Assembly: GCA_900618795.1 (NCBI GenBank)
Contig: UYJD01000016.1
Span: 402,027-466,026, forward strand
Source: Cyanodermella asteris
Lineage: Eukaryota > Ascomycota > Lecanoromycetes > Ostropales > Stictidaceae
Reading direction: 5' to 3'
DNA: 64,000 nucleotides
The translations under genes and the position numbers were made by a program. Each line of letters starts with the position of its first letter. Within the stretch, counting starts at the first letter, position 1. Shown here piece after piece: positions 9,437 through 21,743 of this stretch. The notes under the pieces are model-generated. The model saw only the letters and a list, made by a program, of their open reading frames with translations. It made no database searches and was not told the origin of the DNA.

Positions 9437-12400
9437 TCATGGCACTTCATCAGGCGCAACCTCTTCGTCCTCCAGCGCAGCCTGGCTTACCGCGCCCCGT
9501 CCGCCCAAATTCAACGACCCGAAAGCTTGCCAGCAATCTGGAGGCGCCCGAACATAATGGTTGATAGCCTCCCTGAATCTGTTCTTGTAATCCCGCGGTT
9601 CTGTCACGGTCGGCCTATTCTTTCCCCTGTCTTTCACCCAGGATTCTAGCTTTTTGTCCCAGGTATATGTGCGAATACAGTCAATGATGCCAACCACAAG
9701 TTCGTGTTTCTCCTCTTCGATGCCCAGCATGAGTGAGTAATCCATCACGTTGCGTTTATTCAGGAACAGCGTGTCGTTATAGATGCTTGATCGCAACAGC
9801 TTCTTGGAATGTTCGCGGCAGAAAAGTGGCCGCTCAGCGAGGTAGTCCAGGAAGTTCTCATCAAGGAGGACTTCATTCTGTTCACCGGTAGGCTGGACGC
9901 GGCGATTGCGCATCGAGCCTTTCAGATCGAATGTGTGTTCTGGGCTGCGTGCATAAAAAAGGTTCTCCATAAGCAGCAGATACCAATCGAAGTCTGTGTT
10001 CGTGGTAGGGTCTTTGATTGTTACCTGTTGGAACGTCAGCGACTATTTCTAGACAAAGGATGAACGCCACCTACCTGAAAGAACCCGAGCAGCTTGGCAA
10101 TAGAAGACGGCAGCTCGTGGAGCAGGGTGTGAGAAATGAAGGAAAAGTAATAGGGTGCAAAGCGCAAGAACGACCTCGTCTCAACCGATGACAGCGACTT
10201 CAGGACAAAGCGATCATCCAAGGTCTTGAGGAAGACGGAATTGGTCTTGCCACCTTTCGAATCCCACTTGAGACAGCGTGACAGCGACTCGACAATCCTC
10301 TCGGATACGCCGCACTTCTTGCGCACCGCTTCAAATTGCTCAGCCCAAAAGATCTTGCACTGCATTCGGGCAGAGCCACGCTCGAAGTGGTAGTTTAGAT
10401 GGCGGCCCGTGTCCTGGAGCAGGGACCTCTCAATGCTCGCCTGTTCATCGGCAGTGAGGAACATGTCTTCGACGTAATTCTTGTCGGACATTTTGCGACT
10501 CGGTTTCTCCGCGGTGGTCTCCTTCATCTCTCTCAGCGATGCTTGATAGTCTGCGCCATCTAAAGCAAGCGCGATCAGGGAACTCGGCTCATCCTCGCGC
10601 ACAATGATGTCGGAATTGGCGAAGACATGATCAAGGTCTCTTAGAGGATAATAGAGCGGTTCCCAGCCACTGGCAGATCGTTCAGCCCAGAAATTTGTGA
10701 CCATCTTGATAATAGAGGTCTTTTCGTGCCTCGGAATGTCGAGTTCGAGGTCTTCGAGTTCCTCTTCGTTGCTACCGGGCTCCATTGGCTCCTCTTCGGG
10801 TTCTCCGTCGCCAGCTGGCTTCAGACTTGTTTGATCTCCGACATCTCCAGTGTTGTCTCGAGCAGCGTCGTCGCTGGCCTTCTGTGTTCCATCCAGTTGT
10901 TGACTGTCGTCTAACCCCGGGCGATCGGCGTGGGTTTCGGGAGCATGAAATCCGTCACCCGCCGTCTCGTTGAGGAGATTGGCAGACAGAGCTTCAGCAG
11001 TTGAGCCGCTTGCCTGATTAGGCTCGGCTTGAGCATCATGTTCTTCTGCCTTGGTGTTGTCGGGTTCGCCCCCGCCTTCATGTAGGTTGAAATGATAAAC
11101 CTCCACCACAGGCCTGAGAGCTGCAGCAGGATAAGCGCCGGCTTGACGTTGGCGGCCTGCGCGCTTGCGCTGATCTCTTAAGCGCTCTTGTTGGAACTCC
11201 CTACTGATCAATTGCTCAAAATGTTTCGCCAACGCCGATACTCTATTGTCTTTGCGATTGCTCTTCACAGAACGAGGGATCTTCGATTGCGCAGCGTTGC
11301 GCAATCCTGCGAGCCTCTGCGACAATGTCCGCTGAACCTTGGGAGGAGTTTCGCCGGAGAATTCCGTCGTCAAAGGCGATGGTGGGAGTTGTGTCGGGCT
11401 CATTGCTGCTTGCGCTTCGCCAGCTACCAACTGTCGCATGTGTGCAGGCTGGGACTGTGAGCGCTGCCCTGGTATATTGGGCAAACCATTGCTCTTACGA
11501 CGACTGTGCTCGCCCGCAGTATACCGAGGAATAGCGGAAGCCCTGGGCTTGCCTCGTTCGGGTTGATTTGCTTCACTCGTGATAGGTATGAGTGGGTAAT
11601 CCCCGATGGGAGAGCCCAGCGAGCTTGGTTCCTCGCCTTTGTCATCGACTGAGTCGCTCGAAAGTGGGGTTGCGTCGCCATCCAAGGACATAATGATCGA
11701 TGTTCGGCGAGGTCTCGGGCTTGTGGGGGAGCTGACGGCTAAATCGAGATTATCGACCACCGGACTCTCCGTATCTAGTGCGAGCTCAACGACCTCTTGA
11801 TCTTCGATTGCGGCATGCTCTTGAGACCGATGCTCAATCGCGCGCTGTGCGTCACCTTCAACAACCGCTGCCATGACATCTTCAGCCTTCTCAGGGGACA
11901 AGATCTGGCTTTCGGTAGCGCTTGCCAATGTCCCCTCAGGCGAGACTTCGTCGTTACCGTCATTTGTGAAGGAGGTATTGGTAGGGTCTTCGGGAGAAGT
12001 CAAACTTCCGCCACTGTCTTCAGGACCAAAGAGAAGCTTCTTGACCTGTATAGTTGCAAGCCTTTTGATATCCTTTTCTGATGGTAAATAGTTGTCCGCA
12101 AAGTCTGCAAAGATCTCGTCCCACTCCCCAGCCTTCTCGTGAAGCAATCTCATTGCCCTGTTGAAAGGCACGATTTCGTAGAACTTGGAGCCTTCGTATT
12201 TCTCCTGTAGTTTTTCCAGGATCTTTCGTTGGTCCTCGATGATGAGTTTGTTCAATCTTTCGATTTCCTCTCCGCACTCTTCGACCTTCTCAGGAAGAAG
12301 CGTGTCGACACGAATTGATTTGAGTCTGGCTTTGACAGAGGCAACGAACTTGTTCAAGCGCTTTTCCGCCTTACGAAAATTTTCATTCTTGAACTTCAGA

Positions 12401-15400
12401 TCGTTCACCACCCTCCAGGTAATGCGAGTCCGTGGCACGATGACTTCGAGGATGCTGATAGTATCGTACTGTATCCTGATTGCCCAGTTCTTGTAGCCGA
12501 AGTATCGCCAATGGTCATGGTGCAGATCATGAGGACAAATGTCCGCACGGGGCTTGAGAGGGATGCTCCAGAAGGCAAGCTCAAGATATTTACCAAAGGA
12601 GTAGGTCCATGTATTGGCTGAGATGGGAACTGCTTGCGTTTCCTTGCCGCAAATCCTGCAGACGCTCCACATGAGAGGTATCTGATCAAGCCCTGGCGCT
12701 TTGGGCGGCGATCGCTCTATCGTTACCTCTAGTCTACCTTCGCCATGGACGTAATGTCTGTGGTGTTGGTACATTTTTTTCTCGCAGCCATTAATATGAC
12801 AGGGCTCTCCAGCAGACATGCAGGTATCCTCAACGTACTGACCGAGGGTACAGTCAGCCTCAGGTTCCTCCTCGCTACCGCGATCGTCATAGAACTTGAT
12901 CGTGAAAATGTCTGGACCGGAGCATGCAATGTTCGTTGAGGAGGAGATCAGACTGTGTAACACAGTGATGCTCTGATGTGAGATTGGGTTGAACATATCT
13001 GCATTGTCGACGACCGATGCTTCCCACTGCTTTGTCTGCGTTGTGTAAACATGCGTAGCTTTGTCATACTCAGACTCATGTACCGCATGAATAATCTCCC
13101 TTATCTTTCTTGAGGTGCCCTGCACCGATTGATTGATCATTTCTGGTGTGATCAGCAGGAATTTCTCCGGTTTCGCGTCGTCAGCCAGAGAAAGATCGTA
13201 AACGTCCTGGTCAAGGAGACGTTTCAAATGCATCAAGTTTCGCTCAGATTCTCTCGCGCGCATAAGAAGATACGGTTGCATGAACTTGACGAACGGTGAG
13301 GTAGAGAGGATGCGTGTCCTTTGCTTCTCGACCAGGTCGCTGTAGAAAGCCGGGGCAGGGATATCGTCGGGCAGCTCCGGCTCCTTGTCGCTTATGGTTT
13401 CTCGTGATCGGAGCAGCTCTCTTAGCTTATCCTCGGACTGGAGTGACGGCACGTTGATGGAGTTTGCCCGGTCCTCGTTGTGAACAGCAGCAGGCAGGCT
13501 GGGCCCGACCTCCCCACTTGCGGTCGCAGGACGGCTGAGTTCCGGCTTTGAAGGCATAGCAATCTCATGTCGAGAGATCAGGTGAGCTTCGTAGCGTATA
13601 GTTCCTTCGGCCCCGTAGTGTGGGATAAGTGCGAACTCGTCTCTCATGAGACTTGTCTCCAAGCGCAGATTGTAAATAGCCTGAAGCATGAATTCAGCCA
13701 CGCGCTTTATCCGACGTAAAGTGCCAGTATTGCCACCTCTTAAGACGATCGTACATCCAAGCTCTCTCGGGCATCCTGAGAAATACATGTAAGTCTTGCG
13801 CCGTTGTTCATGCTGGAATGTTCGGAGATAGAATGATTCACAGGAGGAGTGGGAGTCTGGCTGGGTGGCAAGCTTGTCGAGAGAAGTGATGACCCGGGTC
13901 TGACAGCACCGCGAAATGGCTTCGAGAACAGATCTTTTGACGTTGTAAGCTGTTGATATCTTCGCCTGTTCCAGCATCTCCAACGCAACTCCCGAGACGT
14001 TCCGCTGGACTAGCAGCAGTTCAGGCTTCAACGCCGCAATCCGGTTCACAAGGTTGCGCAGGTACTCCTTTTCCTGACGAACAATTGGATCGAGACTCAT
14101 AAAGTGCTGTTCGTGACGCGAGTATTCGAGGGCGAAGGTTACGATAACAATATTTGGGTTGCTTATATTGCGTATCATACTCTTCAAAGCAACGTTTTTG
14201 GAAAAGACAACGCCAGAAATGTACGCAGTGTCTCCCATCTTGCCACCGGGGATCTTTTTAAGCTTGACGTAGTTCGTGATATTCATTGCGTCCCCGTCCT
14301 GAACGTTGGGTACAACGTCGTCTGTAGCGCGCAGAAATATTGGCATAAGTGCCTTTTCCCAGGCTTCAACATTTGCAACGGAGCTTTCGTTCAGCAGCTG
14401 CCGTAACAGACGCCTGCCATGTTGCAGACTGGCGTTATTGAGCTCCACTGGTGGTGCGCGAGGACCCTGCATGGATATGCTCCTAGTCATATGCCCAGAG
14501 TCATATCGCCCGTGAGACACACTAGCAGTGAGCCCGTCCATGCTGGGCGAGCTCCATTGCTGTGCGGCGACACTTAAGCGTTGTGGTTTGGGCGGCGAGC
14601 TTTGGAAAGCACTGCCCGTGAAACTCACATTCCGACGCCTCAGATGGCCAATGGGTGTTGCGACCTTGCTGCTGCTCACGCTCGTCGTGTCAAATTCAAC
14701 CTGAGACCCTGTCAAAAGCTTGAGGCTGTCACCGTACCGCGATCGAGGCCGCTTGAGCATAGTACCTGAATTCGAAGCTGAAGTCTGATCAATGCGACCT
14801 TTTTCTGCACCAGCAAGTGCGCCCGCCAACGTATGTTCGTCATCATCGGATTCAGCATCGTCAGACAAGTATGCGGCCAAGTCTGGATCAATCACATTGT
14901 CGCTGTGAAATGCTGGTCGACGATCAGTCGTTGTTGTTGCTGGATCAGAGCCTTGGTAAAAAGGGGCCTTCTCTTCAACCAGAGTACGTGGAGTCCTTTG
15001 GAGAAGGTGTTTTGAATAGTGCCGTCGGTGACTGGTATGTGGGCGCATCCCGTGGGATGATTTGAGAGACCTCGAAGAGGCTGGCCTGATCGACTTTCGA
15101 TCGGAGTCGTCATCGTATTGCCCTGAACTACGTTTGAGGTCATCTATGATTCGTCTTGAGATGACCGAAGGAAAGTGAGCCTTGAAGGTGTTCAAATTGC
15201 TTCGAGCGCCGTGCAAGCTTGAGTCAGGCCCCTTCAAGCCGGACGTTCCTGGCGTCGACGGTCTTGTCGGAGAGCTGTCGCCTCCGCCTTTGGATCCTTG
15301 CCTGTGTTTGGTGCGACTCGTCATGATACTGGCCGTATCATCGTCTGTATAGTCCGAAGAATCATCGTAGCCATTGATAAGACCTTCGCAAGGCTTGCAG

Positions 15401-16722
15401 ACTCGAATGCTCCCAGACTGACCGAACATACCACCAGACACGAGTGTGGTGCATTTCGCGTCGAAGATTTGACCGCATGTTCTGCAGTGGTGTTTGCGGC
15501 GAAATGTAGAGAAAGGGTCTCCACAATAAAAACAGTCCCTGGCGTTCTCGTCCTTCATCCAGTACTGGCGGCTCAGGACACGGTTTCGAAGCTGCGTGAG
15601 AGTCGATGCAGAGGCTGATACTTGTGCCCTAGGTAGACTCGCCGAGCCCGGGGTCTGTGACTGAACGCGTTTCAAGCTAGTAATCGCGTCGCGCCCCGAA
15701 GCCTTTGCAGGGGATGAAGGTCTATTATTTGGTTGGAACGAAACGTCCTCCTCGAATGCGCCTTTGATTTCCGACAGTCTTTCCTGATCATATTCGATCC
15801 TCACGTTCGGAGCAGATGAAAAGCGAGATAGGGTGGGACTGTGGTCTGGTGCGCCAACCGCCGGTCGTGCCGATTCACGCCTGCCGTCATTTGGTCTGCG
15901 GGTCCCAGAGCTTGAAGAAACACTGGGTGTTCGCGATATTGGTCTTTCAGGAACCAGTGAGAGATTCGTACGTGAGCGCTCGAGGTCCTGAAGGAGAGGC
16001 GAAGCTGGTGCAGACGCCTCCGGCGTCATCGCTCTTTTCAAGCCGGCGGAAGGTGGCTTCGCTTCAGCTTTCGACTCCTGACTCGACAGAGCAGACACCT
16101 GAGAGGATGACACCTGAGAAGAGATGCTGGGTCCAGCCTTGTGGGACGCATTTCGGGAGGCCACATTCGACAAGTCTGGCTTCTTGATCTCGGCTGGGCT
16201 AGCCACCGCGGACTCTGCTACTTGAGAGGATTGAGATTTCCGCGATGGTGCTCTGAGGCTGCCATGACTCTCTACGAGAGTGTCAGATGGCGTAGCCGAG
16301 TTGCTGGTGTTTGCACGATCTCTGTTGGAGGCGGGCACATGGGTTTCGATTGCGGTAGTCACAGGAGCGTCTCCTCCAGACCGGCCGGTCAAGGCTCTCG
16401 GAGTCGTAGTGTCCTGGCCAGCACTTCGGCTGCTTTTGGTGCTCGTGACGGAGCTGGTCATACGTGAGTACCATGATCCGATACCAGCACCAGGATCAGT
16501 GGACTTTTTCTGGATGGCAGTCGGTGGAGGTGGTGATGTATAGTCGTTGAAGGTCGTTAACGTGTCGGACTGGGACGCACTGCTGTGGATCTGGTCCAAA
16601 GTCTGGTTCAAGGACTGCTTATCAAAGAGAGACGTAATAGAAGTGACTGATGCCCGTCTCAGCTGTTTAGCCAGAGGCAGAAAGGTGCTGGAAGCTGAAG
16701 GGCTTCCATCTTTGCCTGCCAT
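9437..16722 (-). CDS. FAB1: Phosphatidylinositol-3-phosphate 5-kinase Fab1 (PIKfyve)
   Basis: Two exons (16722-10075 and 10024-9437) join over a 50-nt intron inside the kinase domain to give 2411 aa, typical of filamentous-fungal Fab1. In order: a disordered Ser/Pro-rich N-terminus; an FYVE zinc finger near residues 388-450 with the ligand core RKHHCRTCG; a CCT/chaperonin-like region near 800-1070; a Cys/His-rich linker with CRICG; a long disordered stretch; and a C-terminal PIP kinase domain. The kinase part carries DLKGS, MDYSLMLGIEEE and the metal-binding IIDCIRTYTWDK. The enzyme makes PI(3,5)P2 on vacuole and endosome membranes, controlling vacuole size and retrograde traffic. Its start lies 733 bp from the broken methyltransferase, in divergent orientation. 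Confidence 0.96.
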
Positions 16723-17454
16723 GGTAGACCGAAGAGTTCACCGACCAGGCACTCCGACATGGTTGTGCGTCGAATCACGAGGCGCAGCGAGTCGTTGTTG
16801 AGGCTGTCGCAAGGCCGCCACTTCCTCCTCAGACCGTCAGAGCAAGTTCGTTCCGACACGCATCCGGACTCGGCTCTCGAGGTTGCCAGTGGAGTGCTTG
16901 TATCTGTATCTACTGTAGTAGTACGCGGCACGTTCGCGCAAGATGACGTCGCATGATCGCCGAGGGCATTTGAAGAACGTGCTCCACGATACCTAGACTA
17001 CCATGCTTGAAGGCCAGGTCCTCATGTACACCATGTTGCCGAATATGGCTTTTATAGCACAAGCAGATGTGTTCAGAACGAAGCAGGCTCCGAGGCTCTA
17101 CGAAATTTTTAGCGTACAATGGCAAATATAACAGCTCGTCGAATACCACGATTCTCATACGTTTCAACTTTCAGGGCGGTCTAGGCCTATTATCAGTCTC
17201 CGTCGCCGGCGTTTACCACTTTCCTGGCTCGATCGAACCAAAGAAGCTTAGTCCGGCATGGACCAAATCAGCAAGTCATAATTTCACCCTGTACGTCACA
17301 GCTTCCGACCTCATTCTTCCGCCTTTGCGGATCCATTTCAGCCTTCACGTGATCGTGAAGGCTATGAAAGACAAAATGACCTTCCCCATCTTCCTGTCGC
17401 AGCAAATGAAGGTTTTGTTCGACATATCTTGTGCTCCGGGATCATCCTGACAAG
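16723..17454. promoter_or_regulatory. FAB1 upstream region
   Basis: Divergent intergenic DNA before FAB1 and before the interrupted methyltransferase. It contains the perfect palindrome at 17340-17363. No protein-like frame was recognised. Confidence 0.45.
17340..17363. repeat. Perfect 24-bp hairpin palindrome with CACGTG core
   Basis: Two 10-base arms, AGCCTTCACG and CGTGAAGGCT, are exact reverse complements and flank the 4-base loop TGAT. The left arm and loop together create CACGTG, the E-box bound by bHLH factors. The element sits about 92 bp upstream of the first ATG of the methyltransferase relic. A role as a binding site for a dimeric factor is inference. Confidence 0.6.
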
Positions 17455-18318
17455 ATGAGTGACTCCAAGAAAGGTGATTGGGGCGCTCATGACCGTGAAC
17501 GTGTCCATAACCTGTCGCGTCAGCCCTCTACTACAATAGTGAACCGAGGAAACGCATTGAGTTCTCTAAACGATCCTCAAGCATACATCCTGGAGCTCGG
17601 CGCCGGGATGGACGTTATGATATAGATAATATCCGACCAATACCTAATCGCCAAAGTCCTCGCCACAGATCTCAGCGAAGGCATGCTAGCCAAAATCGAC
17701 TCCCTCCGGCTCCCAAATGTGAAGACTCTCAAGCTAGATGCCAATGACCTCAGCCCCGTCGCAAATGAGAATTTCACCCACATCTTCACGTCCGCGACGA
17801 TCCAGTTCTGTGACGAACCGACGCAGCCGATCCGCGAAGCCTTCCGAGTACTCAAACAGTCCAAAAAACGCCGTCGGACAAAGAACAGCTCGGCTCCCGA
17901 CGGTGTCCTGGCCGTTGGTACATGGAACAAGCTCGACATTGAAAAGTTGTTCCGCGCGGTGTACCAAGAGTTGGGGATTCCGGAGAAGATGGTCACGCCC
18001 TTTGATCCGAGAAAGTGGCCACAGGACGAAGAGGGTGTGAAGAAGGAATTCGAACGTGCGGGATTCGAAGACGTGAAGACGGTCCAAGAGTGGATGAACG
18101 ATGGAAGGGATCTTGATGGTATGCTGGAGCATGTCCTCGTTTGGGACAATCCAGGTGCGGTCGCCATCCGCACGCCAGCAGTGAAACATTTTGGCCAGAG
18201 AAAATGCGTCGAGGTTGTGAGGAGACTATTTGACTTGGGCGCAAAGGGGAAAGGGGCATTTGGACAGTCACCTGAGGACTTTGGCTTGGGGCAAGTCATC
18301 GGGATAGGAACAGTATGA
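17455..18318 (+). pseudogene. SAM-dependent methyltransferase, interrupted by an in-frame TAG
   Basis: One continuous frame from ATG 17455 to TGA 18318 is broken only by TAG at 17623-17625. Upstream it reads the SAM-binding motif I region (YILELGAGMD), downstream KVLATDLSEGMLAKI (motif II), then IFTSATIQFCDEP and REAFRVLK (motifs IV-VI). This is the class I methyltransferase layout of about 285 aa. Motif I also lacks the usual third glycine (GAGMD where GxGxG is expected). The only nearby GT donor (17615) paired with the AG at 17657 does not restore the frame, so an intron does not rescue it. Either this is a young pseudogene, a truncated protein starting at ATG 17683, or a sequence error. 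Its 3' end is 86 bp from the convergent hydrolase. Confidence 0.62.
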
Positions 18319-18404
18319 ACTCGAGGTCCTCGGACTTACTGCCTGGTACCAGAGACATCCAGTGAGCTCCTCAGCCGAAGTTGAGAGCGACCAAATCCAC
18401 GCTT

Positions 18405-19316
18405 TCAAGGTCCCTGAGCTGCACTGTCGATAAACTTGCACAAGTCTCGGAGCATAGCACCAGAGTACCAGTGTCCGAGGCCTGGATAATCTTTCCAGAC
18501 CACATCCATGCCGAGCTCTTTCATGGTAAGAGAAGCCTTCTCTCCGGACGTCACAGGCACTCTATCGTCCTCCGTGCCGTGCCCTAAGAAGAGTGGCATC
18601 TTGTGAGACAGCAACGTCGGGTCCGGGTCTCCTGGAACTTCAAGCTCCTCACGTAACAATTGAATAGCTCTTCTTGGTCCGAGGCCCCGTTCGCAAGCAT
18701 CACCTTCGCACTCGCTGGATGGTGCGAAGGGGTTGTCATCTTGTAGCTCGTCTTCCTCAAAAGCCTCCCAACTTGATCGCTGCCCGGTACTCACAGCCCA
18801 AAGAGGCTCCTGGAAAGGAAGCCATCCACACATCCCGAACACAGCTCGAATCGGTTCTCCAGTCCACAGCAATGCCGCCATCAATACAGTAGCGCACCCC
18901 TGACTAAGTCCTCCAAGAACCACATTCTCTGCGCCGATCAAGCCGATCTCTCGATGCAGCAAACCATGTATATACGCAGTCGACTCCCGAATCCCATCAA
19001 TCTGTAGCTCTTCGTGAACTCCCGGCTCGGTCTGCTGCCAGCAATCGAACCACTGGGATACGAGAGAGCGTTTGTAGATGGTCGCACGCCGGATCGAAGC
19101 TGTAGGGAAGATGAACTTGGCATCGGGGTAGTGGTCGCGGAGTGTGAGATGGTCAAGGTCCGGGATTGGTTCTTCCAGTAGTGGAGGGCCAAATTTGGTG
19201 CCGGTCGAGCCGCGGCCGTGCAGGATTATGAAGGTTGATTTGTGTTGGCCACTCTTCGGTTCGTAGACCACTGGCTCCGGGTAGGTCGATGATCTTCGCT
19301 TTGCGTTACCTGCCAT
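18405..19316 (-). CDS. Phospholipase/carboxylesterase, acyl-protein-thioesterase-like
   Basis: A single exon encodes 303 aa with an alpha/beta-hydrolase fold of the phospholipase/carboxylesterase family. Features in order: strand plus oxyanion region FIILHGRGSTGTKFG; nucleophile elbow GGLSQG (Ser); acid loop GHGTEDDRVP (Asp); and catalytic His in GLGHWY. Relatives hydrolyse small esters or remove palmitate from proteins. An insert of about 40 residues (EAFEEDELQDDNPFAPSS and onward) makes it longer than the usual 220-240 aa, a pattern common in filamentous-fungal paralogs. There is no signal peptide, so it is probably cytosolic. The natural substrate cannot be told from sequence. Confidence 0.85.
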   Translation of the reverse strand: MAGNAKRRSSTYPEPVVYEPKSGQHKSTFIILHGRGSTGTKFGPPLLEEPIPDLDHLTLRDHYPDAKFIFPTASIRRATIYKRSLVSQWFDCWQQTEPGVHEELQIDGIRESTAYIHGLLHREIGLIGAENVVLGGLSQGCATVLMAALLWTGEPIRAVFGMCGWLPFQEPLWAVSTGQRSSWEAFEEDELQDDNPFAPSSECEGDACERGLGPRRAIQLLREELEVPGDPDPTLLSHKMPLFLGHGTEDDRVPVTSGEKASLTMKELGMDVVWKDYPGLGHWYSGAMLRDLCKFIDSAAQGP

Positions 19317-19765
19317 GTCTGCGTTCGATTCTGTGCGGTGCGGGAAAAGGCATTGAATCTGACAGTGGAATAGCTAGATCTTTTGTATTTGATGATGTAG
19401 TGCGCATGAGTCAATGCTGGGGCTGAGACTCTCTACCAAGCGCTCCAAAGTTTCAAAGTTCCGGGCAAGGCAGAATGGGCCTCTGAGTAGGCCGGTGCCA
19501 CGAGAATAGGACTCCTTCCGATCGCTTAAAAAGTTCAGCGCTACTTCGTCACAAAATCTCGGAGCAATAGCAGTTGGCTCTTATGAGCTCAAAAGCATGT
19601 TCCTCAACGCGAAAAAAAAATGACGCTCGTCCATCGCTCTTGAGCACACAATAGTGACGACGCAACATCTTGTTTCATGCAGGCCTCGTTTGCTTCAATG
19701 CTACCATAGAGTCGTTCTTCACCAGTCCGCATTCAAGCAGTAGATATCCACCGACTCCACACCAT
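19317..19765. other. Intergenic, no gene seen
   Basis: Upstream of the hydrolase and downstream of the acetyltransferase. It contains an A9 run at 19612-19620. No coding feature was seen. Confidence 0.45.
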
Positions 19766-20651
19766 CTATTCCAGCACCGGCAAATTCTGCACCTCATTCT
19801 CCGGCGGCGGCCCGCACTCATCAACCTTCTTGATCACCCGCGCTGGCGACCCAACCGCGACACTAAAGTCGGGAATATCCTTCGTAACTACGCTCCCCGC
19901 GCCAATCGTACAGCCCCTGCCAATCTTCACCGGGCACGTAATCGTCACGTTCCCTCCAATCCAGCAATCATCACCAATCTCCACCGGAAACGCCAGCTCG
20001 AGATTCTGCTGCCGACTCCGCACGTCGACGTCGTGCGTGCCACCGTATATCGACACGTTGGGGCCGATCGTGATCAGGCCGCAGTCCAGTATCGTCATGC
20101 TAGGTAGGCGAACATGACATTAGCTCTTGTCCTGACACTCGCAAAAAGCGGGTAGGGTTGAGTGGTCCTCTCACTTGTAGTTTGCGTAGAATCGATCGCC
20201 GACGGCGAGGTTGCAGCCGTAGTCCGCGATGAAGGGAGGTTCGATCCAGACGTCCTTGCCTGCCGAACCCAGGATCTGGCTCATGAGGTCTTCGCGGAAC
20301 CTGGCCATCTCGCCGGCCGTGGCGTTCTCGGGGAAGTGGGTGTTGTATTTGTGGCAGAGCTGCTTGGCTCGGTGACGGCCATCGACGAGCTCCTTGACCA
20401 TGGGGTTGTATCTGAATGAGTGTCGTCAGAGAGTGGAAGGTCGATCGTGCTTCTGATCGGTGAAAGGGGGACATCTTTGAGGACATGATCTTGTCCCAGT
20501 ACGAGAACAGTCTTGTAGAGCGAGATTAGGAGACGTACTGCATGCCCGATATCATCTTCTCGTAGTCATCGCATAGAGGAACGTGATTGCGTGCCTTTGC
20601 GATTGCAATAGCGGCTTCATCCTTCTCGAACTTCTGTCGTGCTTTCGCCAT
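19766..20651 (-). CDS. Maltose/galactoside-type O-acetyltransferase (hexapeptide repeat)
   Basis: Three exons (20651-20539, 20411-20175, 20099-19766) join in phase to give 227 aa. The N-terminal Mac domain runs from [13 protein letters not shown] through [12 protein letters not shown] left-handed beta-helix follows with hexapeptide repeats: [15 protein letters not shown], the catalytic-His segment [10 protein letters not shown], and the coil [13 protein letters not shown] to [18 protein letters not shown]. It ends with [10 protein letters not shown], as in LacA/Maa/NodL enzymes. These transfer acetyl from acetyl-CoA to a sugar hydroxyl and act as trimers in the cytosol. Fungal homologs are common but their acceptors are mostly unknown. 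The start at MAKARQKF is preferred over an in-frame ATG 26 codons upstream because it begins the Mac domain. Confidence 0.86.
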
Positions 20652-21743
20652 GGTCTCGGAAGTCTTGCCAAAGTTTCGTGTTCGAGTGCCGAGACGATGT
20701 ATTGAGTCAAAGGGAGTTGTTCTTACCACCCCACCTTATCTTTCTAAGAATCCAGGTTCATGAGAAGACTTCGCAAACGCCCTTTTCGACACGTGCTCAC
20801 TGTAAGTCCTAGAGATTTATGTTGGGCTTGGTCCTTAATCCGGGATCTTGGCTCAGATCCACTATGGATCCTTATGCTGCCAGGTGGGTCCGGGGACGGC
20901 TACTGACGGCGGGGTGAGATCTTTAGAATGATGCAAGTATTCGGGAAGCAATGAGCTGCCTGTTTCTAAGAAAGCACGCTTGGAATGTTTAAGAAGTGGC
21001 ACATTGCATTGGATCCTCGTGCTGGCAGTATTCAAAGCCTTGAATGTGCAAGGTCGCTGACCTGAAACCTCAGCTATTGGTTTATCTGTGATACGAGCAT
21101 TCAAGGACACAGTACCAGAAACTGAATCATAGTATATCAATATCATGTATTGTAATTGTATTTTGTTGTCATCGCCGACATGTCGTCTATGACGACGTCC
21201 AGCCACGCGATGTGCGTACCAATCTTAAACGCCAAAACGTTCAATGAGGTTGGTGAGAATGTGAGGCCACCAGTTGTGGCAACTTTTGTGAGTCCGTTCA
21301 CCGACGGGGTTACTGGGCTCTGAAGCTGGCCGCTCGCCTACCCTGAGCTCTTGCCAACAACGTAAAATCTTTCGAAATATGTACCCCAATCTATTCTTAC
21401 ATCTCAGAGGCCCGATAATTTGCTCAGCCGCGTATGCAGCTCACCTTGAACTGACGTTGTGCTGCTTCCGTTCGTAGATCGCTCCATCAGAACATATACG
21501 TGGGGAACTACTGTCGGCGTCGTACCACAGATCGAAGTCTTAGGGCGGAATCCAAACTCAAACCAATCGCAATCACATCCCGAAAGGGCAGATCGCGCTC
21601 CGGATGAGAGTTTATGGATAGCTTGCTTCGATGCAGGGTGCGCCGACAGGGGTGCCATTCCAGGATACATAGTCCAAAATAGATGACCTCAAAGAGATTA
21701 GACATTGACAATGTGCGGGTGAAAGCTCCATCGCAGTGACAAA
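20652..21743. other. Intergenic, no gene seen
   Basis: About 1.1 kb between the acetyltransferase promoter and the hacA stop codon. Short frames on both strands show no domain features. Part is presumably the hacA 3' UTR. Confidence 0.45.

Noticed and set aside
15321-15618. Plus-strand ORFs antisense to FAB1, such as 106 codons at 15298
   Set aside because: Shadow frames opposite a well-supported 2411-aa gene.
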